Below, in pieces: positions 51,691-60,893 of a stretch of DNA of 64,000 nt. Source of the DNA: an uncultured Prevotellaceae bacterium (GTDB lineage: Bacteria; Bacteroidota; Bacteroidia; Bacteroidales; Bacteroidaceae); the NCBI GenBank assembly GCA_902780635.1, contig CACZGH010000012.1, forward strand, positions 40,173 through 104,172. The letters run 5' to 3'. The notes under the pieces are model-generated. The model did no database searches, was not told the DNA's origin, and saw nothing but the letters and a program-made list of their open reading frames with translations. Within the stretch, counting starts at the first letter, position 1, and each line of letters begins with the position of its first letter. A program made the translations under genes and the position numbers.

Positions 51691-52278
51691 ATGAACTTCC
51701 TTGAAGAAAGAATCCTAAGCGATGCCATTATCAAGCCGGGTGACATACTGAAGATTGACAACTTTCTGAATCATCAGATAGACATCGGCATCATACGCCA
51801 GATTGCCATCGAACTAAAACGACGGTTTGACGGGTTGGAGGTGAACAAAATCCTGACCATCGAAGCCAGCGGCATTGCCATCGCCACGATGTTGGGTCAT
51901 CTGTACGATGTGCCTGTGGTGTTCGCAAAAAAGAGCGAGACAGCCAACAGTACTGACAACAAGTACGTGTCACAGGCCTATTCCTTCACCCACAAGCATA
52001 TGAATAAGGTATTTGTGTCCAAACCATATCTGCACCCGACAGACCGCGTGCTGATAGTCGATGACTTCCTGGCCGACGGACAGGCGGCGCACGCACTCAT
52101 CGACCTGGTGCATCAGGCTGGTGGCGAGGTGGCTGGCATCGGCATCGCCGTGGAGAAAGGCCAGCAGATGGGTGGACGACTGCTGCGCGAGGAAGGCTAC
52201 CGTCTGGAGTCAATCGCCATCATCGAGGAGATGAACTTCGAAACGCAGACCATCCGCTTCCGGAATCAGGAAGAATAA
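51691..52278 (+). CDS. xpt: Xanthine phosphoribosyltransferase
   Basis: Purine salvage enzyme converting xanthine and PRPP to XMP, 195 aa. The type I phosphoribosyltransferase PRPP motif is VLIVDDFLADGQAAHALI (about 127-144); other family parts are IEASGIAIATMLGHLYDVPVVFAKK and the C-terminal FETQTIRFRN. Length is normal. Monocistronic. Confidence 0.95.
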   Translation: MNFLEERILSDAIIKPGDILKIDNFLNHQIDIGIIRQIAIELKRRFDGLEVNKILTIEASGIAIATMLGHLYDVPVVFAKKSETANSTDNKYVSQAYSFTHKHMNKVFVSKPYLHPTDRVLIVDDFLADGQAAHALIDLVHQAGGEVAGIGIAVEKGQQMGGRLLREEGYRLESIAIIEEMNFETQTIRFRNQEE

Positions 52279-52453
52279 CCATCAAGTTGGCGGCTATTCG
52301 CATTTAGCTGTTCGCTCTTCGGGATATTTGCTCTGCTGATCTTAGTCTTTACAACGGATAACAGACCTGATCGCCTCAACTTGCGAAAGGTGAATAAATA
52401 TAATCATCCAACATAAATTTATTCACAAAAAGCAATTATTGATAATATTTTGT

Positions 52454-52461
52454 TATCTTTG
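52454..52461 (+). promoter_or_regulatory. -7 box upstream of SH3 protein gene
   Basis: TATCTTTG, 40 bp before ATG 52501. Confidence 0.5.
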
Positions 52462-52500
52462 CCCTATTGATTGCAATGTGTTAACTTAATAATTTATAAA

Positions 52501-52953
52501 ATGAGAAAATGTATTTTTATCTTTTTGATGCTCATTGGAGCAATTACTGCCCAAGCACAATCCAATAGTGCAAAAGTTGTCGTTACCAAAGACGGCAATT
52601 TGGTAGGTATGTATATGAGGGAGACGAAGACAACCTATATCGCCAACCCCTTGGACTGGGAAGAAGAAGTTTCCAAAAAAGAGGCAAGAGTGGAGATATG
52701 GACTCCTGAGAAAGGAAAAGGTTTCGTGTATAGAAGAGATGGCGTACATGGAAATATCAATGTGAGGAAGGGTCCATCTACGCGCACTGCTGTAGTGGCT
52801 CAAATAACAGAGGAAGACAGCGCAAAGGATTATCCCGACTGCGCTTTCGACTGTAAGGGTAAGACAAATGGATGGTATAAAATCAGCATAAAAGGAAAAG
52901 TGGGCTATGTGAGACAGGATCTCGTCGAATGGGCTGCATATTATGCTGACTGA
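52501..52953 (+). CDS. Exported SH3-domain protein
   Basis: 150 aa. Signal peptide MRKCIFIFLMLIGAITAQAQ. The second half (about 75-145) is a bacterial SH3 domain: GNINVRKGPSTRTAVVAQI, NGWYKISIKGKVGYVRQDLV. The first half is a short beta-rich extension. Such domains bind peptidoglycan or peptides in the periplasm. No neighbours in operon. ATG 52501 chosen because the TTG ten codons upstream lies before the signal peptide. Confidence 0.8.
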   Translation: MRKCIFIFLMLIGAITAQAQSNSAKVVVTKDGNLVGMYMRETKTTYIANPLDWEEEVSKKEARVEIWTPEKGKGFVYRRDGVHGNINVRKGPSTRTAVVAQITEEDSAKDYPDCAFDCKGKTNGWYKISIKGKVGYVRQDLVEWAAYYAD

Positions 52954-53112
52954 TGCAAATGGTATCATTCAACTTTCGCAAGCTCAAGTTGATAGGCTGT
53001 TAGCTATTTGCCATTCGCTTTTCGAGAGATGACCAAGACTGTTTCCGTTGAAAAGACGAGCATCAGCAGCGCAACTTTAGAACCTTAATTTACTGAATTA
53101 TGTCAATTAACT

Positions 53113-53148
53113 AGAGACACGCACACTGTTTAAAGTGTGCGTGTCTCT
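53113..53148. repeat. Perfect 15-bp inverted repeat
   Basis: AGAGACACGCACACT (53113-53127), six-base loop GTTTAA, perfect complement 53134-53148. No T run follows on either strand. Could be a Rho-independent-like barrier or a protein-binding site at the edge of the accessory region. Confidence 0.7.
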
Positions 53149-53187
53149 GTGCGTAAACTCTGCAACTCGTTGAGTATCAGTGTTTAT

Positions 53188-53206
53188 GGCGGAGAGAGAG
53201 GGATTC
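53188..53206 (-). other. tRNA-Ser 3'-end fragment: putative integration scar (att)
   Basis: The complement reads GAATCCCTCTCTCTCCGCC, which resembles the T-arm end and acceptor strand of Bacteroidales tRNA-Ser; the rest of a tRNA is absent. Its position between chromosomal genes (left) and mobile genes (right) suits an attR-type duplicate. Similar words AACTCGTTGAGTATCAGTGT (53165-53184) and AACTCATTGATTATCAACGT (53228-53247 region) flank it in direct orientation. Confidence 0.5.
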
Positions 53207-53402
53207 TTTACCGCTTTTACACCTGTCGTAACTCATTGATTATCAACGTTCTATTTTTTCAAAAAAATGCGATTTTGCCTATTTCTGTCGCTAATTTGTC
53301 GCAGGACAAGGCATTGTAAGACATTTAATATCAGTGAGTTATATACACTATTTTAATATTTTTAACATTAAAAAGGGTGGTATTGACTTTTCACCTACCT
53401 TC

Positions 53403-54728
53403 TTATCCCAGTAAAGTGAACAGCTTATTCAGCCATCCGGCGAGAGGGGACGGACTGCTCAGAAGTCCGCCATTGAACTGCAAATTCAGCATCGAGAAAC
53501 GAATGCGATATTTCGGGTTATATCTTCTGTTGTATTCAGAGAGGCTGTTGCCACTGATGCTGCCCTCAGCCTTGACTTCTATCGGTACTATTTCCTCCCC
53601 CAATTGTATGATATATTCTACTTCTGCCGTTTCAGCGGAAGTCCAGTAGCATGGAATACAGTCATCCAACAATGGCATGATTGACTGCAACACGGAATTC
53701 TCTGCCATTGCGCCTTTGAATTCTGTGTAATTGGCGATAGGATCAACAACGACGGTGGCAGGAAGATGGGCCAACCGGCGGAGCAACCCACAGTCACAGG
53801 CATAGACTTTAAAGGCATTGGTCTGCTGATATGCGGACAAGGGCATTCCCGGCTTGCTGATATTGTACACCCTGTAAATAATCCCTGCGTCTTCAAGCCA
53901 CATCAAGGCATCTTCGTAGTCCTTGGAACGTGCCCCGCTCTTGATGACCTTCCACACGAATTTACGATTCTCTTTGGAGAGTTGGGCAGGAAGGGAGTGC
54001 CAGATGGCATGGATGCGCGGTATCTCACGAGGGTCGGCATACTTGGCAAAGTCAAGCTCATAGAGGTCGAGGATGTCTTGAAGAGTGGACTCCACCTCCC
54101 CCACCCCCTTGTCATCCAATAAAGCGACAATAGCTTCCGGCATACCACCCGACACTTGATAGCGGCGGTACTCGGTGCGAAGCTTGTTGAGGATGATTCC
54201 GGGCAAATGCCTGATTTCATCCAATGCATCAATGTATTCAAACGTCTTGGGGTCGCTTACGCGAAGAAATTCCTTGAAGGTGACGGGGAACATCTTCATC
54301 ACCTTGACCTTTCCAACGGGCACGGTCATCTTGCGTTTCTTGACGGCCACGCCGAGCAATGAGCCGGCGGCGATGATATGATATTCCGGAGCGTCCTCAC
54401 AGAAATATTTCAAACTGTTGAGGGCTTCCTCACATTCCTGTATCTCATCGAAGATGATCAGCGTCTTGCCAGCCACAATAGGTTGCTCGCAATAAAGGGT
54501 CAGTTCCTTGACCAGTCTGTCTGGTGATTTCGTTGTCTGAAAAACGGATTTCAGTTCCACCTGTCGGTCAAAGTCAAACTTGACGCAATAGTCGAAACAC
54601 TCTTTGCCAAATGTTTCCATCGCCCACGTCTTTCCAATCTGACGTGCGCCTTTCAGAAGGATAGGCTTCCTGCCAGGAGCGTCTTTCCATTGCTTGAAAG
54701 CTTCTATGATGTCTCTTTCTATTCTCAT
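53403..54728 (-). CDS. AAA-type ATPase with DUF4143 domain
   Basis: 441 aa. N-terminal AAA_14 ATPase: Walker A LLKGARQIGKTWAM (K33, T34), Walker B TLIIFDEIQECEEALN, sensor-like HIIAAGSLLGVAVKK. The C-terminal half is DUF4143 with an endonuclease-like fold (SAETAEVEYIIQLGEEIVPIEVKAEG, the D/E-x-K pattern of PD-(D/E)xK nucleases in EVEYII ... PIEVKAE). Proteins of this type are scattered in Bacteroidales genomes and their function is unknown; a defence or toxin-like role has been suggested only by association. Promoter TATTTTTG at 54791-54798 (minus). Confidence 0.85.
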   Translation of the reverse strand: MRIERDIIEAFKQWKDAPGRKPILLKGARQIGKTWAMETFGKECFDYCVKFDFDRQVELKSVFQTTKSPDRLVKELTLYCEQPIVAGKTLIIFDEIQECEEALNSLKYFCEDAPEYHIIAAGSLLGVAVKKRKMTVPVGKVKVMKMFPVTFKEFLRVSDPKTFEYIDALDEIRHLPGIILNKLRTEYRRYQVSGGMPEAIVALLDDKGVGEVESTLQDILDLYELDFAKYADPREIPRIHAIWHSLPAQLSKENRKFVWKVIKSGARSKDYEDALMWLEDAGIIYRVYNISKPGMPLSAYQQTNAFKVYACDCGLLRRLAHLPATVVVDPIANYTEFKGAMAENSVLQSIMPLLDDCIPCYWTSAETAEVEYIIQLGEEIVPIEVKAEGSISGNSLSEYNRRYNPKYRIRFSMLNLQFNGGLLSSPSPLAGWLNKLFTLLG

Positions 54729-54790
54729 TGTGATGTATAATATTGTGCGGAATAATGATAAATAAATACATTTTTCCGTACTTTCGTATG

Positions 54791-54798
54791 CAAAAATA
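54791..54798 (-). promoter_or_regulatory. -7 box upstream of AAA/DUF4143 gene
   Basis: Minus-strand TATTTTTG, about 63 bp before the start codon. Confidence 0.5.
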
Positions 54799-54914
54799 CT
54801 TATTTTCTTTCATTCCGCCAAACATTTTCTCTTCTTTTTCATATAGTAATGGGGTCAGGTATACTCAGTGTGACCTTCGCGTGTAACGATATTACGTCAA
54901 GCTATGTAACAAAA

Positions 54915-55005
54915 ATGTAGCAAGATTGTTTTTCAATGAATTACATAGTTTTTAATTGATTATTTCATGTAGCGGAAGTGTAGCAATGTGTATCAATATG
55001 TAGCA
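54915..55005. repeat. Iteron-like TGTAGC repeats
   Basis: ATGTAGC at 54915, 54967 and 54998, GTGTAGC at 54978, and a related ATGTAAC at 54904. All in the same orientation in AT-rich DNA. Spacing is irregular. Possible binding sites of a mobile-element protein. Confidence 0.45.
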
Positions 55006-55028
55006 TAGCTAAAGAAATAGAAATATGG

Positions 55029-55087
55029 ATAGTGTGACGGGAGGATGGTGGGAACCTGGTGGAAAGTTCCCACCATCCTCCCACTAT
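55029..55087. repeat. Long perfect hairpin in accessory region
   Basis: Seventeen-bp perfect stem GGGAGGATGGTGGGAAC (55039-55055) with 55066-55082, extended by ATAGT/ACTAT (55029-55033, 55083-55087) across a bulge. No T run. Together with the TGTAGC repeats this fills the 480-bp gene-free stretch 54729-55209, where no other gene is seen. Confidence 0.7.
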
Positions 55088-55209
55088 GTAAAATGATGGA
55101 TGGACAGCTTTAATCAGTCATCTCCATCCGTTCAAAACTTCGATGTGCAAGTCTGCACTGTTCATAACGATAATCTTCATAATCTTGTCATATTATTGGG
55201 TTAAACATT

Positions 55210-55440
55210 TCAGTCTTTATCATATAACCGTGAGAGAAACGCCTGCAAGTCCTCGTCCTCAATCTCTGCGAGGGTGCAAGGCTTGAACTGCTTGTCCTGC
55301 TCAATCCTCAAAGTACCAAGTCCGTACTCGCTTGCATCATAGGTGACGCTCGCCATTTCGTTAGCTGACTGGTAGCCATATTCCGTTTCTTGCAGACCGG
55401 TCACGATACCATAGAGCGTGAAGTCATCACCTTCGGGGCT
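55210..55440 (-). pseudogene. C-terminal fragment of a mobile-element protein (LPD28-like)
   Basis: The minus-strand frame from about 55440 reads PEGDDFTLYGIVTGLQETEYGYQSANEMAS and ends RLYDKD at 55210. It resembles the C-terminal domain of large polyvalent proteins on Bacteroidales conjugative elements. An in-frame TAG just upstream (near 55447) and the lack of the long N-terminal part show it is a remnant. The breakpoint lies where the DNA changes to the TraG-encoding segment, so it marks a recombination join. Family name is tentative. Confidence 0.55.
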
Positions 55441-55553
55441 GCCCTACAAGAATGTACCATCGGATGTTTCCGAGATAAAACACTACGATGCAGACTGCAT
55501 CTTTCTTCTTCGCGTCCTGAGAAATGATACAAGAGACCTAGGAACAAATCGAA

Positions 55554-58210
55554 ATGTATTCCATGTTCCGGATAATCATATACTTCACGCTGGTATTCGA
55601 GATACTTGTATTCACGCCTCTGAACACGGGTCCCATCCTGGCTTGGCTGACGAATATACTGATGAGGTTCTTCATCTTCAAGTCTCTCGTGGTATGCAAG
55701 ATGTGCGAACTGATCATGGTGGGCGTCACCTGCATAGGCACCAAGGCTAAAAAGGATATCAAGTTCAATGTGAAGACAATGGTCTTCTACCCGCTGCTGA
55801 CAGGGGCAGCATGCGTCATGCTGTGCCTGTATTTTAATGAGGGGACATGGGGGATTCTCATGATGGGAATCCCTCTCAACAAATGCCTGTATATCCTCAC
55901 TTCTGTCACCGGTATCATGGCTATCCATGCGGGTCTCGACAACACGTCGAAATATATCCGCCACAAAGTGGGGGATGACCGCTTCAACTTCGAGAACGAG
56001 TCCTTCAAACAAGAGACAGTGCTCGAGGAAAACAGATACAGTGTCAATATCCCGATGATCTACTATTTCAAAGGGAGGATGCGGCATGGCTGGATCAATG
56101 TCATCAACCCGTTCCGTGGCACATGGGTGGTGGGGACGCCTGGCTCAGGCAAGACATTCGGTGTGATCGAGCCGTTCATGAGGCAACACTCCGAAAAGGG
56201 GTTCTCCATGGTGGTTTATGACTATAAGTTCCCAACTCTGGCGAGGAAACTGTTCTACCTGTACTGCAAGAACAAGACACATGGGAAGACACCGAGCAAC
56301 TGCGGCTTCCGTGTCATCAACTTTACGGACGTGGAGTACTCCAACCGCGTGAACCCCATCCAGGCGAAATACATCGACAGCCTCGGACAGGCATCCGAGA
56401 CAGCTGCGACACTGCTGGAGTCGCTGCAGAAAGGCGGAGACAAGAAGGGCGGGTCTGAGCAGTTTTTCCAGAACTCGGCGGAGAACTTCCTGCGGCCATC
56501 ATCTACTTCTTCATCAACTTCCATCCCATAGGCATGAAGAGCGGCCGGAAACTGCAACTGGTGGTGGAGGTCAACGGCAAACCGCTCAAGGTGAAGGTCA
56601 AAGGATGGCACTACTACTATGCGGTGGACGAGATGGGCAACATCGTGCTGGATTTCCACGACCTGAAGGGCAATAACATGGCACTGGATGAGAATGGGGC
56701 CCTGCGCAAGCCGGAGGACTGGGCCGGACTGGAGTTCTACTCTGACCACCTCGGTGACCATACGGCAAAACGCCTGAGCAGATGCTTCTGGCTGGGCGAC
56801 GAACTGGTGATGTGGAAAAAGACTGAGGAGACGGAGGATGACAAGAACAAAAGCGCCTTGTACGGCCCTCGGTATATCAATGGCTCTAAAGCGGACATCT
56901 CCGACAATATGGGCAAAAGCTACAATGACTTGACATTTACCGAACTGCGTAACCTGACCTCTATATCCATCATCAACAGGAGCGGCAACATCATCACAGG
57001 TAATGTGATGTACGCTGAGGAGAGGATAGAAGCTGACTTTGACAACATCGACCAGATTGTCTGGGATGAGAAAGAGCCGTATTTCTTCCACGTCGACAAG
57101 GCGTATTATGTGGATGATAACGGGGACGAGGTGGAGCCGGACACTTACACGGGCGAGTACTCAGATATGCCCCACGTGCTGTCGTTCCTCACACAGTCAT
57201 ATGAGGATGTGTTCGATGTGCTGATCCAGGACAGCGAGATCAAGCCGCTGCTGGCACCGTTCAAGTCCGCACTCGACAACAAGGCCATGGATCAGCTCGA
57301 GGGAATGGCGGGAACACTGCGCGTGCTGGCATCACGCCTGGTGACGAAGGAGGCGTACTGGGTGTTCTCGGGCGACGAGTTCGACCTGAAAGTCTCAGAC
57401 CCGGGTAATCCGTCGTACCTGGTCATCGCCAATGACCCGGAGATGGAGGGCGTCGTGGGGGCCCTGAACGCGCTGATTCTGAACCGTCTCGTGACACGTG
57501 TCAACAGCGGCTTCGGAAAGAATGTGCCGGTGTCCATCATCGTGGATGAGCTACCGACCCTGTACTTCCATAAGATTGACCGCCTGATAGGCACGGCACG
57601 TTCCAACAAGGTGGCGGTGACGATGGGCTTCCAGGAACTGCCGCAGCTGGAGGCGGACTACGGCAAAGTGGGTATGCAGAAGGTGCTGACAACCTGCGGC
57701 AACGTCATCTGCGGCTCCGCACGCGCCAAGGAGACGCTGGACTGGCTGTCGGGGGACATCTTCGGAAAGGTCAAGCAGATCAAGAAGAACATGTCCATCG
57801 ACAAGGAGGGGGAGTCTTCCATCACGCTCAACGAAGAGATGGCTGAGATGGTGCCGGCGGCTAAGATAGCGGACATGCCGACGGGATGGCTGTGCGGACA
57901 GACGGCACGTGACTTCCGGCCTACAGAGAAGTCGCAGATGCGTGAGATTGATATCGAGAACTCGCCTGAGTTCAAGACCACGAAATTCTACTGCAAGGCG
58001 AATTTTGACATGGAAAAAATAAAAAATGAGGAGAAACACTACCGTGATTTGCCGAATTTTTATAAATTTGCAAATGATAAGGAAAAGGAGATCGTTTTGT
58101 CCAAAAACTTCGACCGCATCAACAACGAGATAGATTACATGCTGCTGCAACTGCTCGGGCCGAAGGATGACGGCAAACGACATCCTGAGAAACGTGAAGT
58201 GGATGAGTGA
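55554..58210 (+). pseudogene. traG: TraG/VirD4-type conjugative coupling protein, frameshifted
   Basis: Coupling ATPase that delivers relaxase-DNA to a type IV secretion channel. First part (55554-56531, 325 aa): two membrane regions, Walker A VVGTPGSGKTFGV, VVYDYKFPTLARKL. Second part (from about 56494 to 58210): VSIIVDELPTLYFHKIDRL (Walker B), GTARSNKVAVTMGFQELPQL, FYCKANFDMEKIKNEEKHYR. The two parts join if one G is restored near 56491, where NSAENFL should continue as AAIIYFFINFHPIGMKSG in the other frame. Without that base the first part ends RPSSTSSSTSIP. Could be a true mutation or a sequencing error; all other motifs are intact. The segment between the IYFF motif and the conserved PHVLSFL is about 200 aa, longer than in the relatives I know. 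Genes for the rest of a transfer system are not in the window. Confidence 0.82.
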
Positions 58211-58556
58211 TTTCAACATCAAGATAATGGGGCAACGCCTCAGGGAGATTCGCAAAGACCTGGGACTGACACAGGTCGATCTTGCTGGCCAGCTGGGAGT
58301 GGCGCAGAGCATGGTGTCAAAAGTGGAAAAAGGACTGCCTGTGCTCTCCCCGGTAGCCATAGGATATCTTTTTTATATTTCCCAAAGATGCAACATCAAC
58401 TACCTGATGAGCGACCAGTTCGACATCATGGACAAAGAAGCCCTGTATGATGTGTCATACAGCCTTAACTCCATCGCTCGCGCCAAAATAGAAGTCCTGC
58501 AGGAGGAGCTCGACAAAATCAACAAAGAGATGGGCAATGTCAAAGACCTCCTCTGA
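58203..58556 (+). CDS. XRE-family transcriptional regulator
   Basis: 117 aa from ATG 58203, overlapping the end of traG by 8 bp. Helix-turn-helix: IMGQRLREIRKDLGLTQVDLAGQLGVAQSMVSKVEKG (about 8-44). The C-terminal part is a coiled coil (KIEVLQEELDKINKEM). Probably regulates the mobile element; a Cro/C1-type repressor. Co-transcribed with the coupling protein gene. Confidence 0.85.
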   Translation: MSDFNIKIMGQRLREIRKDLGLTQVDLAGQLGVAQSMVSKVEKGLPVLSPVAIGYLFYISQRCNINYLMSDQFDIMDKEALYDVSYSLNSIARAKIEVLQEELDKINKEMGNVKDLL

Positions 58557-58994
58557 GATTTCCATTTTCTTTGTCATTGTTTTTTTTAATTCACTTTTTT
58601 ACGACGATAAAACCCTCCAATAACTGACTTGGCTATTCTAGGGTAGTAACAGACGAAAAGGGTAGGGACGGAGATCTCAATACTACCCTTCGTCTATTCC
58701 TTTGTAAACAATAAGTACTAGTCTATTGTACATTATTATAATTCAAAATATTCTGGCATCTATCCAACGTCCAACCGTCTGTCATTACTTCGCGAAGATA
58801 GTCAGCATCTCGCTCCCGTCATCGGCTTTCACGGCAACTTTTCTTTCCCTACTGGCTGCCGCAGGCAGACAAAACTTTCCGCAAACCTTCCGAATGCCTC
58901 ACACTCACCGCAATCTTTCATGGGCGGCGTAATAACAACGCCCGGACGAAGAAGCTGCAAGGCAGCGAAAACGAAAGGGAAAAAATACGGCTTT
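58557..58994. other. Gene-free stretch with inverted repeats
   Basis: AGGGTAGTA (58640-58648) and its complement TACTACCCT (58681-58689), with a second overlapping pair AGACGAA/TTCGTCT (58651-58657, 58689-58695): alternative hairpins as in attenuators or operators. The frame starting 58726 looks non-coding. No promoter of good quality seen before the next gene. Confidence 0.5.
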
Positions 58995-59282
58995 ATGAAA
59001 ATATATTTGCTTTATGAGGGCGATGCATGGCTCTCCTCTTCCTCTCTCGTCCTGATGGGCGTCTTCGAGGATGAGATGAAACTCAATGAGGCCGCCGGTG
59101 AGCTCATCAGCGAGCGTGCGGCAAGGAATTTCTACAGCGAGGACTGGTGTGATGATGGCTACGACCTTGAGCAGTTTGTCTATGACGAGACCGTCCATTT
59201 TGCTGAGACCCTGCAGACACAATACGGTGAGGTCAGGATAATGGCCAAGACCGCTACGATGAATGAACTTGGTGAAATCTAA
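58995..59282 (+). CDS. Small unknown protein of mobile region
   Basis: 95 aa from ATG 58995 (MKIYLLYEGDAWLSSSSLVL); the frame is open 25 codons upstream but that part is basic and unlike the rest. Acidic, alpha/beta, with GVFEDEMKLNEAAGELI. No family recognised. 7 bp before the next gene, so the two form an operon. Typical of short cargo genes on conjugative elements. Confidence 0.6.
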   Translation: MKIYLLYEGDAWLSSSSLVLMGVFEDEMKLNEAAGELISERAARNFYSEDWCDDGYDLEQFVYDETVHFAETLQTQYGEVRIMAKTATMNELGEI

Positions 59283-59289
59283 AAACTAA

Positions 59290-59697
59290 ATGATTATGAA
59301 AAGGAATATCAAAAGACTGATGGAATGCGTGAAGTCCGTGGGTGGCGAGGTCTTCTTCGGGGAGTGCGACCCGACGGCAGCGGGATGTACCGTCATTGAC
59401 AAGCCCTTTGTCAAAGCGGCACCCTATGATAAGGATGCGGATGGAAACATTATCGACTCCCTGGATGTCAACGACATCTACGACGAGGGCATAGAGGACA
59501 TCATCGGTACCATAGGAGAGGAGAAGGAATGCCTGTGGCTCTGGGTGGGGGTCACCCTCAAGGGAACAAGGAAGGAGATGGAAACAATCCTTGCTGACGG
59601 GGATGATTCCAGCGGGACCTTGTGGAACCTTCTCAAGGCCGGCAAGTTCGAGATAGACGGAGAGACCTACATCCCCTCCTGCAGCGTCGAGTACTAA
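59290..59697 (+). CDS. Small acidic unknown protein of mobile region
   Basis: 135 aa (ATG 59290, or 59296). Acidic: CDPTAAGCTVIDKPF, DVNDIYDEGIEDIIGTIGEE, GDDSSGTLWNLLKAGKFEID. No recognised domain. Highly acidic small proteins on mobile elements are sometimes DNA mimics or anti-restriction factors, but nothing here proves that. Its stop overlaps the convergent TIR gene by 4 bp. Confidence 0.6.
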   Translation: MIMKRNIKRLMECVKSVGGEVFFGECDPTAAGCTVIDKPFVKAAPYDKDADGNIIDSLDVNDIYDEGIEDIIGTIGEEKECLWLWVGVTLKGTRKEMETILADGDDSSGTLWNLLKAGKFEIDGETYIPSCSVEY

Positions 59698-60692
59698 TCT
59701 GATTCATCATCCACAAACGGATTATCCTCCGATGGTTCAAAACATTGTACTATGCCATTCTTGTCAATATGGAAACTGCCGGCTTTACTTTTTTTGACAC
59801 ATTCATTTTTATTCTGACGAAGCAATCTATAAAGGAAGCCCGCTTCTTGGTTTTTTTTGTCACGCTCAAGGTTTGCAGCTTGGACCTCGATGGCTCCCAA
59901 TGCCATCTGTTGTGTAACGACTCTTTCTATTATCTCATCACACTGTTGCTTTATTTTGTCTCCTTTTAAAACCTGGATGTTACAATTTGCCAAAGGAGCA
60001 AGATTTTTGTCTTTTTCGATTAAACTAACAAGGGATTTCTGAGTAACAAATGGAATTATATTTGGTGCTTTCTTCCCTTGGCTCCTATTTCCAAGTATAG
60101 CTTTTTTCAGTTCATATCGCGAGCCACTACTTGGATTCAGAATCCGCTCATTCATTATTGCAAGAACATAACCATTCGTTTTAACCACAGAATCTTCCAA
60201 GAAATCTATTGCGTCCTTATAGTTCTGATGATAAGATGAATTGAAATCCCACGCTCTTTCAATATATACAGAAAAATCATAATGAGACAAGCGTTCATAT
60301 ACCATGTTGGCTAACTGATATTCTTCTCTGTTATAGGAGATAAAAATCCTCGTCTTATTGATGAAATCCTGTAGGTCTGACAGAATCTCCTCCATATTTT
60401 TTGACAGGTCAATGGTTTCACAAATACGATTCTGCGACTTGATATATTCCACTTCTTTCTGTACCCAATGAGACTTGCGAGCATTTTCACTGTCACACAG
60501 AATAAAACGAGTTCTACAATCAATCTCACGCTTTATCAATGAGTCAATCTCATCATCATCGTTCAGACAATGAAGAAAAAACATCAACGGTCGAAGTGAT
60601 TGTTCCTCCAAAAGGTTCCTCACTTGACGCACTTTCTCATAATCCTTGTTGGAATGAGAAAGGAATACCCATATCCCATCATCGTTATTCAT
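59694..60692 (-). CDS. Tandem TIR-domain protein (putative defence or signalling)
   Basis: 332 aa with two TIR-like domains. First, residues about 6-95: IWVFLSHSNKDYEKVRQVRN, RTRFILCDSENARKSHWVQKEVEYI, with Glu80 in the WVQKE position expected for the catalytic NADase glutamate. Second, about 114-210: TRIFISYNREEYQLANMVYERL, NGYVLAIMNERILNPSSGSRYELKKAI with Glu194. The last 100 residues are helical and polar. No STAND, SIR2 or receptor domain is fused. Bacterial TIR proteins commonly act in anti-phage NAD+ depletion; here there is no recognisable partner. Strong promoter at 60894-60925 and a leader of about 195 nt. Confidence 0.75.
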   Translation of the reverse strand: MNNDDGIWVFLSHSNKDYEKVRQVRNLLEEQSLRPLMFFLHCLNDDDEIDSLIKREIDCRTRFILCDSENARKSHWVQKEVEYIKSQNRICETIDLSKNMEEILSDLQDFINKTRIFISYNREEYQLANMVYERLSHYDFSVYIERAWDFNSSYHQNYKDAIDFLEDSVVKTNGYVLAIMNERILNPSSGSRYELKKAILGNRSQGKKAPNIIPFVTQKSLVSLIEKDKNLAPLANCNIQVLKGDKIKQQCDEIIERVVTQQMALGAIEVQAANLERDKKNQEAGFLYRLLRQNKNECVKKSKAGSFHIDKNGIVQCFEPSEDNPFVDDESD

Positions 60693-60893
60693 ACTTGCCT
60701 ATGATTTCAATTCTGAAACATATAGTTCTCCCCAAAAATTTGACAGGTTATCATTGGTTGATGTGAATGCAACAGGCATGCAGGCTTGCCTGAGCGTTCT
60801 CTTTTCTCGGCAAAATCCGGCAGGGCTCGATGCTCAGTCGGATTATTAGAATCGGATGCGGCATAAGCCGTCGCGTTTCTTGTCTCGGTACCG

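Noticed and set aside
53137-53319. 60-codon frame across the att site (contains GGERGI)
   Set aside because: It is a translation of the reversed tRNA-Ser end; this kind of peptide is a known artefact of tRNA genes.
55418-55750. 110-codon frame overlapping the start of traG
   Set aside because: Alternative frame over the TraG membrane segments; lacks its own signals and conserved features.
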